Origin: Thermodesulfovibrio yellowstonii
GTDB taxonomy: Bacteria > Nitrospirota > Thermodesulfovibrionia > Thermodesulfovibrionales > Dissulfurispiraceae
Assembly (NCBI GenBank): GCA_020724365.1
Contig: DYHD01000008.1
Span: 1 to 50,606 of the forward strand
Reading direction: 5' to 3'
DNA: 50,606 bases
In this document: positions 35,767 to 44,725 of the stretch, in pieces
How the letters are laid out: each line of letters begins with the position of its first letter
How positions within the stretch are numbered: the stretch's first letter is position 1
Notes under the pieces: generated by a model
Seen by the model: the letters and a program-made list of their open reading frames with translations, nothing else
Told to the model about the DNA's origin: nothing
Databases searched by the model: none
Program-made: the position numbers and the translations under genes

Positions 35767-36561
35767 GTGAAATACTTAATATTTATCTTTTTGGCTTGTA
35801 TTGTTCTTTTCGCATCCTCTGTAACAGCTGATGTAAAGGATTATATAGTGGGCGAAGGTGATGTGCTAAAGATATCGGTTTATAACCATCCTGATCTGAC
35901 CACTATAGCAAGGATTGAGGCAGATGGAGCTATACTTTTTCCTCTCGTTGGTCAGGTAAAAGTGGCTGGGCTGACGATATCTGGAGTATCTTCTAAAGTT
36001 GGTGAATTGCTCGCAGATGGATATGTAGTATCTCCCCAGGTAACTATTTTTATAGAAGAGTTCAGGAGCCAGAAGGCAACCATAATAGGACAGGTGAACA
36101 AGCCGGGTCTTTATGAGCTTAAAGGGCATGCAACATTCCTCGAAATCCTTTCAAGAGCGGGCGACCTCAGCAAAGATGCAGGAGATAAGGCAATTGTTAA
36201 ACGAAAGACAAACATTAATAATGATGAAAAGATAATTGTTATTGACATTCAAAAACTCATAGAGATGGGGGATATCACCCAAAACATACCTATTATAGAT
36301 GGAGATAATATATATATCACAAAAGCTGGTTTGTTCTATGTTACAGGCGAAGTTAAGAAACCCGATGCTTATAAACATGAAAATGGTATAACTGTAATAA
36401 TGGCGCTGACTAGAGCAGGAGGGTTCACTGACAAGGCGTCAACCGGAAGAGTCAGGATTATCAGAAAGGTCGAAGGCAAGGAAATCATAATCAACAGGGT
36501 AAAGATGGATGAGCCTGTCTTGCCAGAAGATGTAATCGTTGTGCCGGAGAGCTTCTTTTAA
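35767..36561 (+). CDS. Polysaccharide export protein (Wza-like, poly-export and SLBB domains)
   Basis: Periplasmic/outer-membrane export protein of the Wza family. A signal peptide (about residues 1-21) precedes VGEGDVLKISVYNHPDLTTIARIEADGAI (poly-export domain). SLBB-type domains follow: ATIIGQVNKPGLYELKGHATFLEILSRAG and FYVTGEVKKPDAYKHENGITVIMALTRAGG. It is about 264 residues, shorter than Wza of E. coli (~380) and without the C-terminal transmembrane helix ring that I can recognise, so the outer-membrane pore may need the barrel protein upstream. It starts at a GTG at 35767 that depends on a ribosome-binding site inside a hairpin. wzc-like kinase follows 19 bases after the stop. Confidence 0.85.
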   Translation: MKYLIFIFLACIVLFASSVTADVKDYIVGEGDVLKISVYNHPDLTTIARIEADGAILFPLVGQVKVAGLTISGVSSKVGELLADGYVVSPQVTIFIEEFRSQKATIIGQVNKPGLYELKGHATFLEILSRAGDLSKDAGDKAIVKRKTNINNDEKIIVIDIQKLIEMGDITQNIPIIDGDNIYITKAGLFYVTGEVKKPDAYKHENGITVIMALTRAGGFTDKASTGRVRIIRKVEGKEIIINRVKMDEPVLPEDVIVVPESFF

Positions 36562-36580
36562 AGAAATTGGGGGTTAAGGA

Positions 36581-38746
36581 ATGGATGAAAAAGAGATACA
36601 TCTCAGGGATTATATAAAGGTAATCCTTAAGAGAAAGAACACTGTAATAACTTTTTTTGTTGTAGTGTTTGTAGTTGTTTTGATAGGAACCATCTCCACC
36701 ACTCCACTCTATAAAGCTACAAACAAGATTGTCATCGAAAAGACCGACCCCGGTGTTTTTATAGGCAACTATGGTTATACGCATCATGATCCTCAATTTC
36801 AGGAAACACAATATCAGTTGATAAAAAGCGTTGCAGTCTCACGAAAAGTGGTTGATATGCTCAATCTTGAGACAACCTATGATACATATATCAATAATAA
36901 ACATAGATTGCTTCCATCAATTACAGATATTACTGGTTCGTTTTCAAGTCTGTTGTCTTTTTTGCTTGGGACAAAGAAAATAACTGAGGAGGAAACAGAC
37001 TCTTCAAAGGCAGATATGATAGCAAAGATAATAAATGAGGATATAGTTGTGAAGCCGGTTAGAAACAGCAAAATGGTTGAAATAAGCTATATATCTACCA
37101 ATCCTGAACTCTCCCGATTAATCGCTAATACAGTAGCTCAAGCATATATAGAGACAGTCCTTGACCTTAATATGAGTTCTGTCCGGTACGGCATTGACTG
37201 GATGACAAAAAAGGCTCAGGAGGAAAAGCAAAAAATTGAGAAATCCGAAGAAGTCCTCCAGCGATATGTGAAGTCGCACAATTTTGTTACTATAGAAAAC
37301 AAGCTCGCAATAGTCCCGCAGCAAATATCCGAACTTAACAGCATGCTTACTCGCGCAGAACTTAAAAAGAAGGAAATAGAGAATCTTTATAACAAAGTTA
37401 AAGATATTTCTGATAAAAGCGGCGAAGCAGAGACGATTACAGCTATTGCTACTGAGCCAACCCTTCAGTCTTTACGACAACAGATAATAAAATCTGAACA
37501 GAATATAAAGGAACTTTCACAGAAATATGGACATAAACATCCCCTGATGCTGAAAGCCGTTGAGGAGCTCAATCTTCTGAAGGCAAAAAGGGATCAAGAG
37601 ATAAAGAGAATTGTCGAATCTATAAGGCATGAGTATGAGCTTTCAAAAGAAAATGAAACCACCCTAAGAAAAAGGCTTGCAGAGATGAAGCGCGAAGCAA
37701 TAGGTTTGAATGAAAAGATGATGGAATACAATATTATCAATAGGGAAGTCGAGACAAACAAGCAGATTTACGATGCGCTTTTGAAAAAAATCAATGAGCA
37801 GGGAGTTATTGAGCAGAGCAAACCTGTTAATATAATGATAGTTGAAAAGGCAGAAATGCCTAAATCGCCTTTTAAGCCAAAAAAGGCTATGAATCTTCTG
37901 TTGGGCATAATCGTAGGCATTTTCGGAGGTATCGGACTTGCTTTTTTTGTTGAATATCTTGACAACACAATTAAGTCCCCCGAAGATGCAGAATCAAAGC
38001 TTGACGTTCCTGTAATGGGCGTAATACCTTTAATTGCCTCTGCAGACAAACCTATAGAGACTTTACTGCTGGATGAGCATTCCTCAGCCTTTGCTGAAAG
38101 TTATAAGGCTATCAGGACTGCTATTATACTATCCTCAGCAGAGAGACCCCCTAGAAGGATACTTATCACCAGTTCAGCTCCTGGAGAAGGAAAGACTGTA
38201 ACTTCTATCAATCTTGCTACCGCAATAGCCCAGTCGGGATACAAAGTTATATTGATAGATTGCGATATGAGGAAGCCTCGAATTCATAAAGTCTTCGAGT
38301 TTGACAACTCAAAAGGGTTGAGCACTTATCTTGCAGGGGCTTCCGATGCAAATATCCTAAAGGAAAGCCCTATGTCGGGATTAGGTATTATAACCTCTGG
38401 TCCTATCCCTCCTAACCCTTCAGAATTGCTCAGTTCTAAGAGAATGTCTGAAATACTAGATTACTATGGGGAAAGGTATGATTTTATCATCTGTGATTCA
38501 CCTCCAGTCCTCACAGTGGCAGACAGTCTTATATTGAGCAAGCTTCTTGATGGAATTATATTAATTACGAGGGCTGATATGACCACTTATGAAAATGCTA
38601 AGAAATGCATTAAGTCTCTTGCAAGTGTAAATGCCTCCTTACTCGGTATTGGGATAAACGCTTTAGATATAAAAAAGGGTGGTTATAGTAGCTATTATTA
38701 CAGTTATCATTACGGTTCTGCCGGGGAAGATAAGGGCAAAAATTGA
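36581..38746 (+). CDS. Polysaccharide-biosynthesis tyrosine autokinase (Wzc-like BY-kinase)
   Basis: A 721-residue inner-membrane bacterial tyrosine kinase that controls chain length and export. An N-terminal Wzz domain begins at EIHLRDYIKVILKRK with a helix near residues 17-38, a long coiled-coil periplasmic stretch follows, then a second helix near 435-456. The cytoplasmic kinase domain has Walker A APGEGKTVTSINLA (K538), VILIDCDMRKPR (Walker A') and FIICDSPPVL (Walker B). The tail has six tyrosines in YSSYYYSYHYG (702, 705, 706, 707, 709, 711), the usual autophosphorylation cluster. It is followed by its probable phosphatase. Confidence 0.93.
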   Translation: MDEKEIHLRDYIKVILKRKNTVITFFVVVFVVVLIGTISTTPLYKATNKIVIEKTDPGVFIGNYGYTHHDPQFQETQYQLIKSVAVSRKVVDMLNLETTYDTYINNKHRLLPSITDITGSFSSLLSFLLGTKKITEEETDSSKADMIAKIINEDIVVKPVRNSKMVEISYISTNPELSRLIANTVAQAYIETVLDLNMSSVRYGIDWMTKKAQEEKQKIEKSEEVLQRYVKSHNFVTIENKLAIVPQQISELNSMLTRAELKKKEIENLYNKVKDISDKSGEAETITAIATEPTLQSLRQQIIKSEQNIKELSQKYGHKHPLMLKAVEELNLLKAKRDQEIKRIVESIRHEYELSKENETTLRKRLAEMKREAIGLNEKMMEYNIINREVETNKQIYDALLKKINEQGVIEQSKPVNIMIVEKAEMPKSPFKPKKAMNLLLGIIVGIFGGIGLAFFVEYLDNTIKSPEDAESKLDVPVMGVIPLIASADKPIETLLLDEHSSAFAESYKAIRTAIILSSAERPPRRILITSSAPGEGKTVTSINLATAIAQSGYKVILIDCDMRKPRIHKVFEFDNSKGLSTYLAGASDANILKESPMSGLGIITSGPIPPNPSELLSSKRMSEILDYYGERYDFIICDSPPVLTVADSLILSKLLDGIILITRADMTTYENAKKCIKSLASVNASLLGIGINALDIKKGGYSSYYYSYHYGSAGEDKGKN

Positions 38747-38768
38747 CCATTCTACTGACAACCGTATT

Positions 38769-39476
38769 ATGATAGATATACACTGTCATATCCTTCATGA
38801 TATTGATGATGGACCATATAATATAGAAGAATCCATTGAGATGGCAAAAATAGCCCATCTCGACGGAATAACCTCGATAGTAGCAACCCCCCATATCAAA
38901 GATACCCTCATCCCTCCAGAAATCATACAAGATAGGATTGACAAACTTCAAAGCCGTCTTTATCAAGAGAATGTGCCTGTCAGGATACTGAAAGGGGCGG
39001 ATGTAAATGTTGGTATCCCCCCTGCTTTTTTGAATGATTACACTATTAACGGAACGAAATACATCCTTTTCGAGTTCCCTCATACTCATATGCCCGCAAA
39101 TGCACGAGATTTAATATTCAAGGCTATAATAAGAGGTCTCCATCCAATAATAACACATCCAGAGAGAAACCCTTCCGTAATAAAGAACCCCAATTTAATC
39201 GTTGATTTAGCTGACTCCAATACATTCATCCAGATTACAGCAGGGTCACTAATCGGAGATTTTGGTCCTTATGCAAAGCACTGTGCAATTCATCTTCTAA
39301 GATTAGGTGTAGTGCACTTTATCGCATCTGATGCTCACTCTAGTACATGGAGAAAACCTGTGCTTTCAGATGGGGTTAAGGTTGCAGAAAAAATTGTGGG
39401 CACAGATGCAGTCTATCGCATGGTTATGACTAACCCCCATTTTGTGATAAACGGAAGCCCGCTTAATGTATCTTAA
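38769..39476 (+). CDS. PHP-domain tyrosine-protein phosphatase (CpsB/YwqE type)
   Basis: Manganese-dependent phosphatase that removes phosphate from the BY-kinase tail, as in CpsB/YwqE. The true start is the ATG at 38769, giving 235 residues that begin MIDIHCHILHDIDDGP with the H-x-H metal motif. VATPHIKD, LFEFPHTHMPANAR, IITHPERNPS and FIASDAHS supply the remaining metal ligands. The open frame starts further up at 38679, inside the kinase gene, but that leader is not needed. It overlaps the Wzy-like gene by 11 bases. The order kinase then phosphatase is the standard pairing for exopolysaccharide export. Confidence 0.92.
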   Translation: MIDIHCHILHDIDDGPYNIEESIEMAKIAHLDGITSIVATPHIKDTLIPPEIIQDRIDKLQSRLYQENVPVRILKGADVNVGIPPAFLNDYTINGTKYILFEFPHTHMPANARDLIFKAIIRGLHPIITHPERNPSVIKNPNLIVDLADSNTFIQITAGSLIGDFGPYAKHCAIHLLRLGVVHFIASDAHSSTWRKPVLSDGVKVAEKIVGTDAVYRMVMTNPHFVINGSPLNVS

Positions 39477-41808
39477 TAGCTTCAGACTATTCATATTTAT
39501 CCTTGTATTTTCACCGCTTGCCATTGGCTCAGTTGAACAGTGGTCATTGACTGTCCTTGAAATCCTTTCTCTCTGTGCTCTAATACTCTTTTTAATTGGT
39601 AATTCGAGGACAAAGGGCGGCGCATTATATGAAGTCCCTGGAATAATTCCCCTTATGTGTCTTTGGGCATATTTTGTTTTGCAAATTATTCCCCTGCCTG
39701 CTTCTCTGATTGAGCTTATTTCACCAGTAACATACCAGCTATATTCAGAGACAATCGGGATAGCTCAAACAGTTTCTTGGATGTCTTTGTCGGTAAATAA
39801 AAAAGCGACCATGCTCGAATTGCTCAGGTTGACGGGGTATATAGCCTTTTATATACTTACCGTGCAGCTTCTCACTAATAAAGAATTGTTAAAAAAGGCC
39901 ATAAATATTATCATATTCTTTGCTTCCCTGTTAGCTATTTATTCGCTTCTTCAATATCTCTCCGGCACCACTAAAATATACTGGTTCAGAGAGACCTTCG
40001 GCGCCTCCCCATTTGGTCCGTTTGTTAACCGCAATCACTATGCAGGGTTTATGGGAATGTTGTTTCCTGTAGCCCTTGCTTTGTTTCTTGCCCTTAAGCC
40101 AAAAATTGCATATTCAGGCTTAAGGGAGAAGCTTTCTGAATTTTTGAAGCAGAAACGGACTAATATGCACATACTAATTGGACTTGGCGCCGTTATAATA
40201 GCCTTCTCCATATTTTTAAGCTTATCAAGGGGCGGTATCATCAGCCTTACCCTTTCAATGTTTTTTTTCAGTGCGTTTCTTTTGCTTAAGAAAACAAGAC
40301 GGAAAAGAATATGGATAATGATTCTTATAATATGCCTGATAGTTACTTCAGTAAGCTGGTTCGGGTGGGATCCTATACTGTCTCGTTTTGAAAAGATAGC
40401 GAATATCGAGGGCTATGTCACTGATCTCAGAGTGCTATTCTGGATGGATTCTTTGCAGATTATAAAGAATTTTCCAGTTACTGGAACGGGTTTTGGCACC
40501 TTTATTGATATATATCCTAAATACACCTCTATAAAGGAAGAAATAGTCTTAGAGCATGCTCATAATGATTATATCGAATTGCTCGCAAATGGCGGCGTTA
40601 TTGCATTATTTCTGACAGGTTGGTTCGTAATTTCAGTCATATTAAGTTCTTTCAAGAATTTTCTGATAAGAAAGGATTCGTATTCAGTCTATCTTTATAT
40701 TGGCAGCTTAACTGGCATAATATCTATTCTTCTTCATAGCTTCACTGATTTCAATCTTCAGACAGGTTCCAATGGTCTCTATTTCTTTTTTCTCATTGGG
40801 TTGATTGTTTCTCTTGCAAATACCCGCCTCCATAATGGACTCGATAATACTTTCCTTAAGCCTATTAAAATCCCTTCACATAATATTGTTTCTTTTTTAG
40901 TCTCTGCTATATTTCTTTTAGTCACCATTACTAATTTTGGAATATTAATCAGCCAATATTATTTTTCTTATTTCAGGGACTTGAAACTCGACAAAGTCGC
41001 AGCAGAAGATTTAATCTATATCAGGGAAATGGCTTTGAGAGCATCATCATTCGATCCTCTCGAGTCAGAATACTATTTCTACGCAGCTAATGCTGAGATG
41101 CTTTTAAATAATACCGAGACGGCAAAAAAGTATTACATGAATGCATTGAATCTTAACCCCTTAAATGGTGAATTTGCTCAAAGACTTGGTCGAGCTTACG
41201 CATCAGCAGATCCACACATTGCAGAAAGGCTGCTTAAAGCAGGTATTGCATCTGAGCCAACAAACAATACAATGTATAAGACATATGCTGAATGGTTACA
41301 TTCTGAAAATAGAAAAGATGAAGCTATCATGAATATCAAGACAGCTCTTTCCATTTCTCCTGATGCAACTACAGAATATATTGATTTAATGAACACTTGG
41401 GGGTTTAATGATGAAGACATCCAAAGCTCCCTTCCTGATAATGCAACTCCTTATATAATTTTTGCAGATTACCTTCTGAATAATGGAAATGAAAAGAAAG
41501 CTGAAGATTTATATCTGAAGGCTCTTCAGTTTTCAAACTCCCCCAAAGAGGCAAAGCCACCATACTTTCACAAAGTCTATAAATTTTATTTCGAGAGAGG
41601 AAGATTTGAGGATGCGATTCAAGTTATGCAGCAAGCAAAAATTCTTTTCCCCACCAACGCAGGTTTTAGAAATTCTGCAGGCACTTCTTATGAGAAGCTT
41701 GGGATGATAGATATGGCAATTAACGAGTACAAAGAGGCATTGATGATAGATCCAACCAATAAACATGCCTCAAAAAGATTTAAAGCCTTAACAGAAATAA
41801 ATAAGTGA
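39466..41808 (+). CDS. O-antigen ligase/polymerase family membrane protein with C-terminal TPRs
   Basis: A 780-residue protein. The N-terminal ~480 residues have a dozen or so hydrophobic helices with the Wzy_C/WaaL-type loop: PFGPFVNRNHYAGFMGML, LSLSRGGIISLTLS and GTGFGTFIDIYPKY then EHAHNDYIELLANGGV. This family polymerises or ligates lipid-linked sugars at the periplasmic face. The C-terminal ~250 residues carry several TPR-like repeats (ETAKKYYMNALNLNPLNG and DMAINEYKEALMIDPTNK), probably periplasmic, for protein contact. It overlaps the CpsB-like gene, so translation is coupled. Whether it polymerises repeat units (Wzy) or ligates cannot be decided. Confidence 0.88.
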   Translation: MYLNSFRLFIFILVFSPLAIGSVEQWSLTVLEILSLCALILFLIGNSRTKGGALYEVPGIIPLMCLWAYFVLQIIPLPASLIELISPVTYQLYSETIGIAQTVSWMSLSVNKKATMLELLRLTGYIAFYILTVQLLTNKELLKKAINIIIFFASLLAIYSLLQYLSGTTKIYWFRETFGASPFGPFVNRNHYAGFMGMLFPVALALFLALKPKIAYSGLREKLSEFLKQKRTNMHILIGLGAVIIAFSIFLSLSRGGIISLTLSMFFFSAFLLLKKTRRKRIWIMILIICLIVTSVSWFGWDPILSRFEKIANIEGYVTDLRVLFWMDSLQIIKNFPVTGTGFGTFIDIYPKYTSIKEEIVLEHAHNDYIELLANGGVIALFLTGWFVISVILSSFKNFLIRKDSYSVYLYIGSLTGIISILLHSFTDFNLQTGSNGLYFFFLIGLIVSLANTRLHNGLDNTFLKPIKIPSHNIVSFLVSAIFLLVTITNFGILISQYYFSYFRDLKLDKVAAEDLIYIREMALRASSFDPLESEYYFYAANAEMLLNNTETAKKYYMNALNLNPLNGEFAQRLGRAYASADPHIAERLLKAGIASEPTNNTMYKTYAEWLHSENRKDEAIMNIKTALSISPDATTEYIDLMNTWGFNDEDIQSSLPDNATPYIIFADYLLNNGNEKKAEDLYLKALQFSNSPKEAKPPYFHKVYKFYFERGRFEDAIQVMQQAKILFPTNAGFRNSAGTSYEKLGMIDMAINEYKEALMIDPTNKHASKRFKALTEINK

Positions 41809-41827
41809 TTTTTATCCTTATGTTATT

Positions 41828-42214
41828 ATGGCATTGAAGAGCAATACATATATTCTTGTACTGTGGCTAATTATTCTTTTTATTATTTCGATTATATATG
41901 TGCCTATTGGCGAAATAGGAAGGGTATCTCATATTGACAAGCTTGCGCATTTTGTACTCTATGGCATAACTGCACTGATATTTTTAAAAGTCTTGATATT
42001 GAAACTAGATATAAAGAAGTCCATGCTTAGTGCCTTTTTGCTGTCTTCTATATATGGTTCAATTGTAGAATTTATACAGTCTTTTACATCCCATCGAAGC
42101 TTTGAACTGGCGGACATATTGACAAACTGTATAGGGGCTTTGACATTTGTGCTTGGCTTCGGATTTTATGCAGTGATTACGAGGAAGAAGACCGATGAAC
42201 TCTCAAAAAAATAG
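41828..42214 (+). CDS. VanZ-like family membrane protein
   Basis: A 128-residue protein with four hydrophobic helices and the VanZ-like pattern: VSHIDKLAHFVLYGITALIF then IYGSIVEFIQSFTSHRSFEL and ADILTNCIGALTFVLGF. VanZ-like proteins are found in polysaccharide, exosortase and other envelope loci; their biochemical role is poorly known. It follows the Wzy-like gene by 19 bases, so it belongs to the same operon. A palindromic element lies immediately downstream. Confidence 0.85.
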   Translation: MALKSNTYILVLWLIILFIISIIYVPIGEIGRVSHIDKLAHFVLYGITALIFLKVLILKLDIKKSMLSAFLLSSIYGSIVEFIQSFTSHRSFELADILTNCIGALTFVLGFGFYAVITRKKTDELSKK

Positions 42215-42238
42215 AGAATTTTCAATTTTTTTTAGGTA

Positions 42239-42377
42239 GCAGAGCTTGTCTAAAAACTACGATTTCACTCGACTGTCATTCCCCGACTTGATCGGGGAAT
42301 CCAGTCTTTTCAATAGGTTCTGGATTGTCCGGTCAAGCCGGACAATGACAACATGCGAGTTTTTAGACAGGCTCAGC
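42239..42377. repeat. 139-bp palindromic element with GCAGAGCTTGTCTAAAAACT termini
   Basis: The left end (42239-42258) and right end AGTTTTTAGACAGGCTCAGC (42358-42377) are inverse with 18 of 20 matching. Two perfect hairpins lie inside: ATTCCCCGA-CTTGA-TCGGGGAAT (about 42278-42300) and ATTGTCCGG-TCAAG-CCGGACAAT (about 42324-42346). The whole segment can fold as one long hairpin. Its right end forms the 3' end of the methyltransferase gene. Confidence 0.85.
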
Positions 42378-43520
42378 ATCTCTCATATATTGAAGCACAT
42401 AGACATCCTGAAATGCAGCAATAGGGGAAAGTATTCTCAGATTATTAATTCTGCCATTTGGAAAGAATCCACAAATTCTAAAATTATCTCCAAATAATCG
42501 TTCTATAAAACTATAGGTATGGTAAGTCCCGAAATCATTCAATCCTTCTTCTTTTTCAGATCGTTTTTCGAGATAACCATAATGGCCAAAACATTTAATA
42601 TCTTCAGGCTTATCAGCAAGAGAAAGATAAGTTTCTCCTTGCACAGTTAGCAAAATATATCCTTTTAGTTTTAGCAACCTTTGAAATTCTTTTATCCATA
42701 ATTTCTGTGTCTCAAGAGAAAGATGGGTAAAAACGGATATAAGATATATAAGGTCAAATTGTCTATCTGAAAAAGATAAAGGCGGCTTAATAGCATTTTG
42801 GATTAATTCAATTCCGGGTATATTTTTTTTAGCCCACTCAATGAGTTCATTATTGATATCACAACCAGACATTGTTACTTGTGGTAAAAATAGGTGCCAG
42901 CCAAGTAGCATCCTGCCTGTGCCACATCCAAAATCGAGGACATTCTTAATCAAATTTAGATTTACCTCAGCAAGCTCAAGATATGACATCATTGTGTATA
43001 TGCCTGATATTATGGAATTTCTATATGCTACTACATCATAACTACCTTGAGTAGAATAAACCAAATTGGCATCTGGCATTGGTAGTTTTTTTAATAATAA
43101 ATCCATATCTTTAAGTCTTTTGTATTCTCTTACAATAAATGATATTTCATAACGAAAAAAAGGTTCTTTGTATCCATCTGAATAAATGACAAAAAAATCA
43201 TAATATTTAATCTTGGAATCAATGTATAGTTGAAATGAGAAGCCACACTTCTGTGCACTTTTAATATGGGGGACATGCATCGCGATATCATCACGTTGAA
43301 TGTTCACAGGGAAAGAGCCTATATAATTACCATCATATGAAACAGTAATAAACTCAATATCTCTATCTGTAATATTAAAGACGCAGCCTGAAAAAAAGTT
43401 TATTTCATCAAGTTTAAGTTCATCATATTTTGGGGATTCTATAGCATAAATAAGAGTATCATTACCACTTAGATGCTTCTTAAATGACCGAAATAATTTT
43501 TTTACTTTGTCTAAATTCAT
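42363..43520 (-). CDS. SAM-dependent methyltransferase
   Basis: A 385-residue protein. The C-terminal half is a class I methyltransferase with VLDFGCGTGRMLLGWHLFLP (motif I, DFGCGTG near residue 195), MSGCDINNELIEWAKKN (motif II), FDLIYLISVFTHLS and LLKLKGYILLTVQG. The N-terminal ~150 residues have beta-rich segments and are unassigned; they may bind a sugar or lipid acceptor. The last four residues (Ala-Glu-Pro-Val) and the stop lie inside the inverted repeat at 42358-42377. It follows the GT4 gene on the same strand by 13 bases and runs opposite to its neighbours. Probably modifies the glycan. Confidence 0.82.
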   Translation of the reverse strand: MNLDKVKKLFRSFKKHLSGNDTLIYAIESPKYDELKLDEINFFSGCVFNITDRDIEFITVSYDGNYIGSFPVNIQRDDIAMHVPHIKSAQKCGFSFQLYIDSKIKYYDFFVIYSDGYKEPFFRYEISFIVREYKRLKDMDLLLKKLPMPDANLVYSTQGSYDVVAYRNSIISGIYTMMSYLELAEVNLNLIKNVLDFGCGTGRMLLGWHLFLPQVTMSGCDINNELIEWAKKNIPGIELIQNAIKPPLSFSDRQFDLIYLISVFTHLSLETQKLWIKEFQRLLKLKGYILLTVQGETYLSLADKPEDIKCFGHYGYLEKRSEKEEGLNDFGTYHTYSFIERLFGDNFRICGFFPNGRINNLRILSPIAAFQDVYVLQYMRDAEPV

Positions 43521-43533
43521 CTAAAATATTTCA

Positions 43534-44643
43534 CTATAAAATATGTTTTACGAAAGCATTTAGCTCAGATTGATTGTTAAAAAGGGATTTGGTTTTATAT
43601 TTATATATTATTTTTTCAAATGCGTCTTCTAATCTCTTTAGCAATGCTTCAGAAGAAAAGTGAGAAACTACATCTAATCCTCTGGCTATAAGCCTTTCCC
43701 TTAGGCTTTTATCTGAGTAAATTTCATATATTGCCCTTGCTGCTACTTCATGGTCGAATGGGTCAACAAACAATGAATAATCCTGTATTTTATCAAATGA
43801 TGTGTAAGAAGATATTTTGCTCAAAATAGTTGGAATACCACATGCCATTGCTTCAAGTGCTGGAAGTCCAAATCCCTCAGCCTCTTTAGACATGGATATG
43901 AAGATGTCTGATTCTCTATAAATATTGCCCATCTCATAATGAGGGATATGAAAAAGATATTTGTCTGGATTTCTTATTTCTTTTTCTTCTTGAGTAAGAG
44001 GAAATTGTGAAACTCTGATGACTTTAATATGTCTTTTGAATTTCTTTTCGAAAAAAACGATCCCACGAATTGCAGTAGAAATATTCTTAAAATCAACCTG
44101 AAAAGGACCTACAACAATTATCTTTAGTGGTCTATAACCAAAAAAATTAATAGCATGTAAAAAATTAGTTTTATTATTAGGGAAAAAGATATTTTTATTT
44201 AACATTTGACCAACATAATAAGTCTCAGAATTGAATCGTTGTTGAAGAAAATTATCTAAATGTTTAGAAATAGTAATTTTTGGTATTGTGTATGAATATA
44301 CTTCTTCTATATCCTTTTTAAGATGAGATAATTCAAGATAATCCCCTTCATAGCCTTGGCAAAGATGGACAAGTATTCCTCTATTACAAGAGAATGCATC
44401 TCTAACAGTAGTCCAATATGTCCCAACAATAATATCGGAAGCTGGAATTGTAGCTTCATTAAAGTCAGACACTTGAATGATGGGCACTTTACATGAATAC
44501 CATGTTGGACCAGAATCTTTTGAGAGAAGATTTACATGATGCCCTGCCTTGGAAAGGAGCTCTGACTGTTCAAGCACAACCTTAACTCCGCCCCACAGTT
44601 CTGTGCTTTCAAGAAGATAGGTTATCCTTAGTTGTTTAAACAT
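43534..44643 (-). CDS. Family 4 glycosyltransferase
   Basis: A 369-residue GT-B-fold sugar transferase. The N-terminus is RITYLLESTELWGGVKVVLEQ, with the glycine-rich loop of these enzymes. The C-terminal domain has KIIVVGPFQVDFKN, SDIFISMSKEAEGFGLPALEAMACGIPTILS (the E-x7-E donor-binding motif of GT4) and YSLFVDPFDHEVAARAI. It may add a sugar to the polysaccharide. The start is 82 bases from the divergently transcribed Wzm-like permease. Donor and acceptor are unknown. Confidence 0.88.
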   Translation of the reverse strand: MFKQLRITYLLESTELWGGVKVVLEQSELLSKAGHHVNLLSKDSGPTWYSCKVPIIQVSDFNEATIPASDIIVGTYWTTVRDAFSCNRGILVHLCQGYEGDYLELSHLKKDIEEVYSYTIPKITISKHLDNFLQQRFNSETYYVGQMLNKNIFFPNNKTNFLHAINFFGYRPLKIIVVGPFQVDFKNISTAIRGIVFFEKKFKRHIKVIRVSQFPLTQEEKEIRNPDKYLFHIPHYEMGNIYRESDIFISMSKEAEGFGLPALEAMACGIPTILSKISSYTSFDKIQDYSLFVDPFDHEVAARAIYEIYSDKSLRERLIARGLDVVSHFSSEALLKRLEDAFEKIIYKYKTKSLFNNQSELNAFVKHIL

Positions 44644-44725
44644 TGCAAGAATTTTATAATATTATATCACAATAGTTTGTTTTGCTTTTCTTCACCCCAA
44701 ATGTTCATAAGCTTTCAGATAATAT

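Noticed and set aside
38679..38768. Upstream start for the PHP phosphatase
   Set aside because: It is within the kinase gene and adds a hydrophobic leader not found in this family; the protein's metal motif begins at the ATG at 38769.
42246..42497. Plus-strand open frame downstream of the VanZ-like gene
   Set aside because: Runs through the palindromic element into the antisense of the methyltransferase; no family features.
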